Assembly: GCA_023231265.1 (NCBI GenBank)
Contig: JALNVT010000141.1
Location: 1 to 6,894, forward strand
Origin: Sphaerochaetaceae bacterium
Lineage (GTDB): Bacteria; Spirochaetota; Spirochaetia; Sphaerochaetales; Sphaerochaetaceae
DNA length: 6,894 bases
Reading direction: 5' to 3'
The position numbers and the translations under genes were made by a program. Shown piece by piece: positions 5,361-6,894 of this stretch (position 1 is the stretch's first letter; the number at the start of each line of letters is the position of its first letter). The notes under the pieces were generated by a model, which worked only from the letters and a program-made list of their open reading frames with translations, ran no database searches and had not been told where the DNA came from.

Positions 5361-5411
5361 AGAGCAAGGTATCCTATTTTTAGTAATGGGGATACTTTAC
5401 TCTTTTTTTTT
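5361..5411 (+). terminator. Terminator-like hairpin in the operon leader (possible attenuator)
   Basis: AGAGCAAGGTATCC (5361-5374) pairs with GGATACTTTACTCT (5390-5403) at 13 of 14 positions, including one G-U, around a 15-nt loop. Nine T residues follow (5403-5411), 9 nt before the GGGGAG ribosome site at 5421. A terminator between promoter and first gene implies regulated read-through. GlpP-dependent antitermination in the leaders of Firmicutes glycerol operons is a known parallel; no such protein is visible in this window. Confidence 0.5.
5368..5393 (+). promoter_or_regulatory. Motif GGTAT-N13-ATGGGGAT, copy facing the GlpA-like operon
   Basis: This second copy of the element lies on the plus strand, inside the leader hairpin. 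Its outer blocks form part of the hairpin stem. Whether the motif is read as DNA by a protein or as RNA structure cannot be told from the sequence. Confidence 0.4.
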
Positions 5412-5433
5412 ATGCCTATTGGGGAGTTCACAT

Positions 5434-6867
5434 ATGAAATATGACGTAATTATAATCGGTGGAGGAGTTACTGGATGTGCTATTGCAAGAAGCCTTTCTA
5501 AGTATGATCTTTCAATTGCTCTTTTAGAGAAACATGAAGATGTCTGCAGTGAGACATCAAAAGCAAACAGTGGAATAGTTCACTCTGGATATGATCCTGA
5601 GCCTGGAACACTGATGGCAAAATTGAATGTTGAAGGCAGTGCAAAAATTGCAAAACTTTCAAAAGAACTGGACTTTGAATACAAGAGAAACGGTTCAATG
5701 ATCATCAGTTTTGATAAAAAGGATGCCCCAAAACTTAAAGAACTCTACGACAGAGGTATTGCAAACGGTGTTGAACAGATGGAATTGCTCGATGGTGATG
5801 AAGCTCGCAAGATTGAACCAAATCTAAGTGATGAGGTTCAGGGTGCCCTTCTATGTAAAACTGGTGGTATTGTTGATCCTTTTGGCCTGACCTATGCTCT
5901 AGCTGAAAATGCATATGTAAATGGAGCTGAATTTATTTTTAACAGCACTGTAACATCAGTAAAGAAAGAAAATGGTATTTATCAAATACAAACAAGCAAT
6001 GGAAAGACATATGAAGCTACATATGTTGTCAATGCAGCTGGTGTTTATGCAGATAAGATACACAACTTTGTGAGCAATAAAAAACTTCACATCACAGCCA
6101 AACGTGGTAACTACATGCTTCTAGATAATGAAGTTGGCGATTTAGTGACTCACACCATATTCCAACTCCCAACTGATTTAGGAAAAGGTGTTCTTGTAAC
6201 ACCAACTGCCCATGGAAACATAATGATTGGTCCAACATCAGTATCACAGAATGACAAAGAAGACACCTCAACAAGACCTGAAGATCTAGAGGTTGTAAAA
6301 GAGCAGGCACTGCATTCTGTAAGCAACATTCCATTCAGAAAGGTGATAACAAGTTTTTCTGGCCTACGTGCTGCAGAAGATGGAGGAGACTTTGTACTTG
6401 GTGAGGTTGAAGACAGTGAGAACTTCTTTGATGCAGCAGGTATCAAATCACCTGGTTTATCATGCTCTCCAGCCATAGGTGATCACATAGCAGATATGGT
6501 TGCAAAGAAAGCCAACGCTTCAGAAAAGAAAAATTTTATTGCAACTAGAAAAGGTCAAATTAGAACAAAGGATATGAATCAAGAAGAGTACACAGCTCTT
6601 ATAAAGAAGAATCCTGATTATGGAACAATCGTATGCAGATGTGAGCAGGTCACAGAAGGTGAAATCATTGATGCTATAAAAAGACCTCTTGGTGCCACAT
6701 CTCTTGATGGAATCAAGAGAAGATGCAGGGCTGGTATGGGTAGATGCCAAGCCGGATTCTGCACTGCAAGAACAATGGAAATATTAAGTGAGCAACTCGG
6801 TATTCCGATGGATGAAGTATGTAAAAACGAAAAAGGTTCAGAAATTCTAAAGGGAGAAGATGAATAA
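5434..6867 (+). CDS. GlpA-like FAD-dependent oxidoreductase with C-terminal BFD-type [2Fe-2S] domain
   Basis: This 477-residue flavoprotein of the glycerol-3-phosphate dehydrogenase/DAO type probably oxidises glycerol-3-phosphate or a related 2-hydroxy acid in the cytosol under anaerobic conditions. The N-terminal Rossmann motif is IIIGGGVTGCAIARSL (residues 6-21), with E32 placed to hold the FAD ribose. SETSKANSGIVHSGY (39-53) is typical of the family, and TGGIVDP lies near the middle. The C-terminal domain has CRCE (C401, C403) and GMGRCQAGFC (C438, C443), the BFD-like four-cysteine set, plus C431. I chose the ATG at 5434 because GGGGAG (5421-5426) lies 7 nt upstream and the FAD motif starts at once. 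An in-frame ATG at 5386 would add 16 hydrophobic residues encoded across the leader hairpin and T run. Substrate is inferred; L-2-hydroxyglutarate oxidase-like activity is an alternative. Confidence 0.88.
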   Translation: MKYDVIIIGGGVTGCAIARSLSKYDLSIALLEKHEDVCSETSKANSGIVHSGYDPEPGTLMAKLNVEGSAKIAKLSKELDFEYKRNGSMIISFDKKDAPKLKELYDRGIANGVEQMELLDGDEARKIEPNLSDEVQGALLCKTGGIVDPFGLTYALAENAYVNGAEFIFNSTVTSVKKENGIYQIQTSNGKTYEATYVVNAAGVYADKIHNFVSNKKLHITAKRGNYMLLDNEVGDLVTHTIFQLPTDLGKGVLVTPTAHGNIMIGPTSVSQNDKEDTSTRPEDLEVVKEQALHSVSNIPFRKVITSFSGLRAAEDGGDFVLGEVEDSENFFDAAGIKSPGLSCSPAIGDHIADMVAKKANASEKKNFIATRKGQIRTKDMNQEEYTALIKKNPDYGTIVCRCEQVTEGEIIDAIKRPLGATSLDGIKRRCRAGMGRCQAGFCTARTMEILSEQLGIPMDEVCKNEKGSEILKGEDE

Positions 6868-6894
6868 TGAAATATGATATTGTAATTATTGGTG
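6867..6894 (+). CDS. Start of a second FAD/NAD(P)-binding oxidoreductase (partial)
   Basis: The stop of the previous gene overlaps this start by one base (TAATG), and AGGGAGA at 6851-6857 lies inside the previous gene's end, so translation is coupled. Only MKYDIVIIG is visible before the window ends, the opening strand of a Rossmann FAD-binding fold. In many anaerobes the GlpA-like Fe-S flavoprotein is followed by a pyridine-nucleotide-disulfide-type oxidoreductase and then a small DUF1667 protein. This start fits that order, but the family cannot be confirmed from nine residues. Confidence 0.75.

Noticed and set aside
5386..5433. N-terminal extension of the GlpA-like protein (possible signal or membrane segment)
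   Set aside because: The hydrophobic 16 residues are encoded by the leader hairpin and its T run. A good ribosome site lies before the inner ATG at 5434, and the FAD motif begins right after it.

Overview
The window is AT-rich throughout, most strongly between genes. It carries single-copy housekeeping and redox genes, simple promoters, and an intrinsic terminator after almost every transcription unit. It looks like chromosome from a low-GC, probably anaerobic and host-associated bacterium. The gene set (a DUF1846/UPF0371 protein, a YjjG-like nucleotidase, a thioredoxin, a Crp/Fnr regulator of the type common in gut anaerobes, and a GlpA-like flavoprotein ending in a BFD-type Fe-S domain) fits several anaerobic lineages. 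I cannot fix the phylum from sequence alone. No insertion sequence, CRISPR array or phage gene is visible.

Layout. Bases 1-48 are the 3' end of a plus-strand gene, followed by its terminator. Bases 279-522 and 776-1019 are two near-identical transcription units exactly 497 bp apart. Each has a strong sigma70-type promoter, an initiator tRNA (CAU anticodon) and a 3' trailer of about 119 nt up to the end of a terminator hairpin, and the trailers are 93% identical. Next come a DUF1846 gene (1339-2859), a bidirectional terminator, a convergent yjjG-like gene (2928-3620, minus), a thioredoxin gene (3835-4143, plus), a convergent terminator and a Crp/Fnr-family regulator gene (4228-4875, minus). 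A 558-bp divergent intergenic region follows, holding an apparent small-RNA unit, a 22-bp palindrome and a repeated motif. The window ends with a GlpA-like FAD oxidoreductase (5434-6867, plus), whose stop overlaps the start of a second flavoprotein cut off by the window edge.

How the parts may work together. The last two genes look like the start of an anaerobic glycerol-3-phosphate-dehydrogenase-like operon with translational coupling. The divergent, cysteine-containing Crp/Fnr protein is the obvious candidate regulator. A motif GGTAT-N13-ATGGGGAT occurs once in front of each divergent gene, oriented towards it. The operon's copy also lies inside a terminator-like hairpin just before the ribosome binding site.

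The least ordinary feature is the pair of initiator tRNA units with conserved structured trailers. The best candidates for something undescribed are those trailers and the orphan small-RNA-like unit at about 5034-5198.
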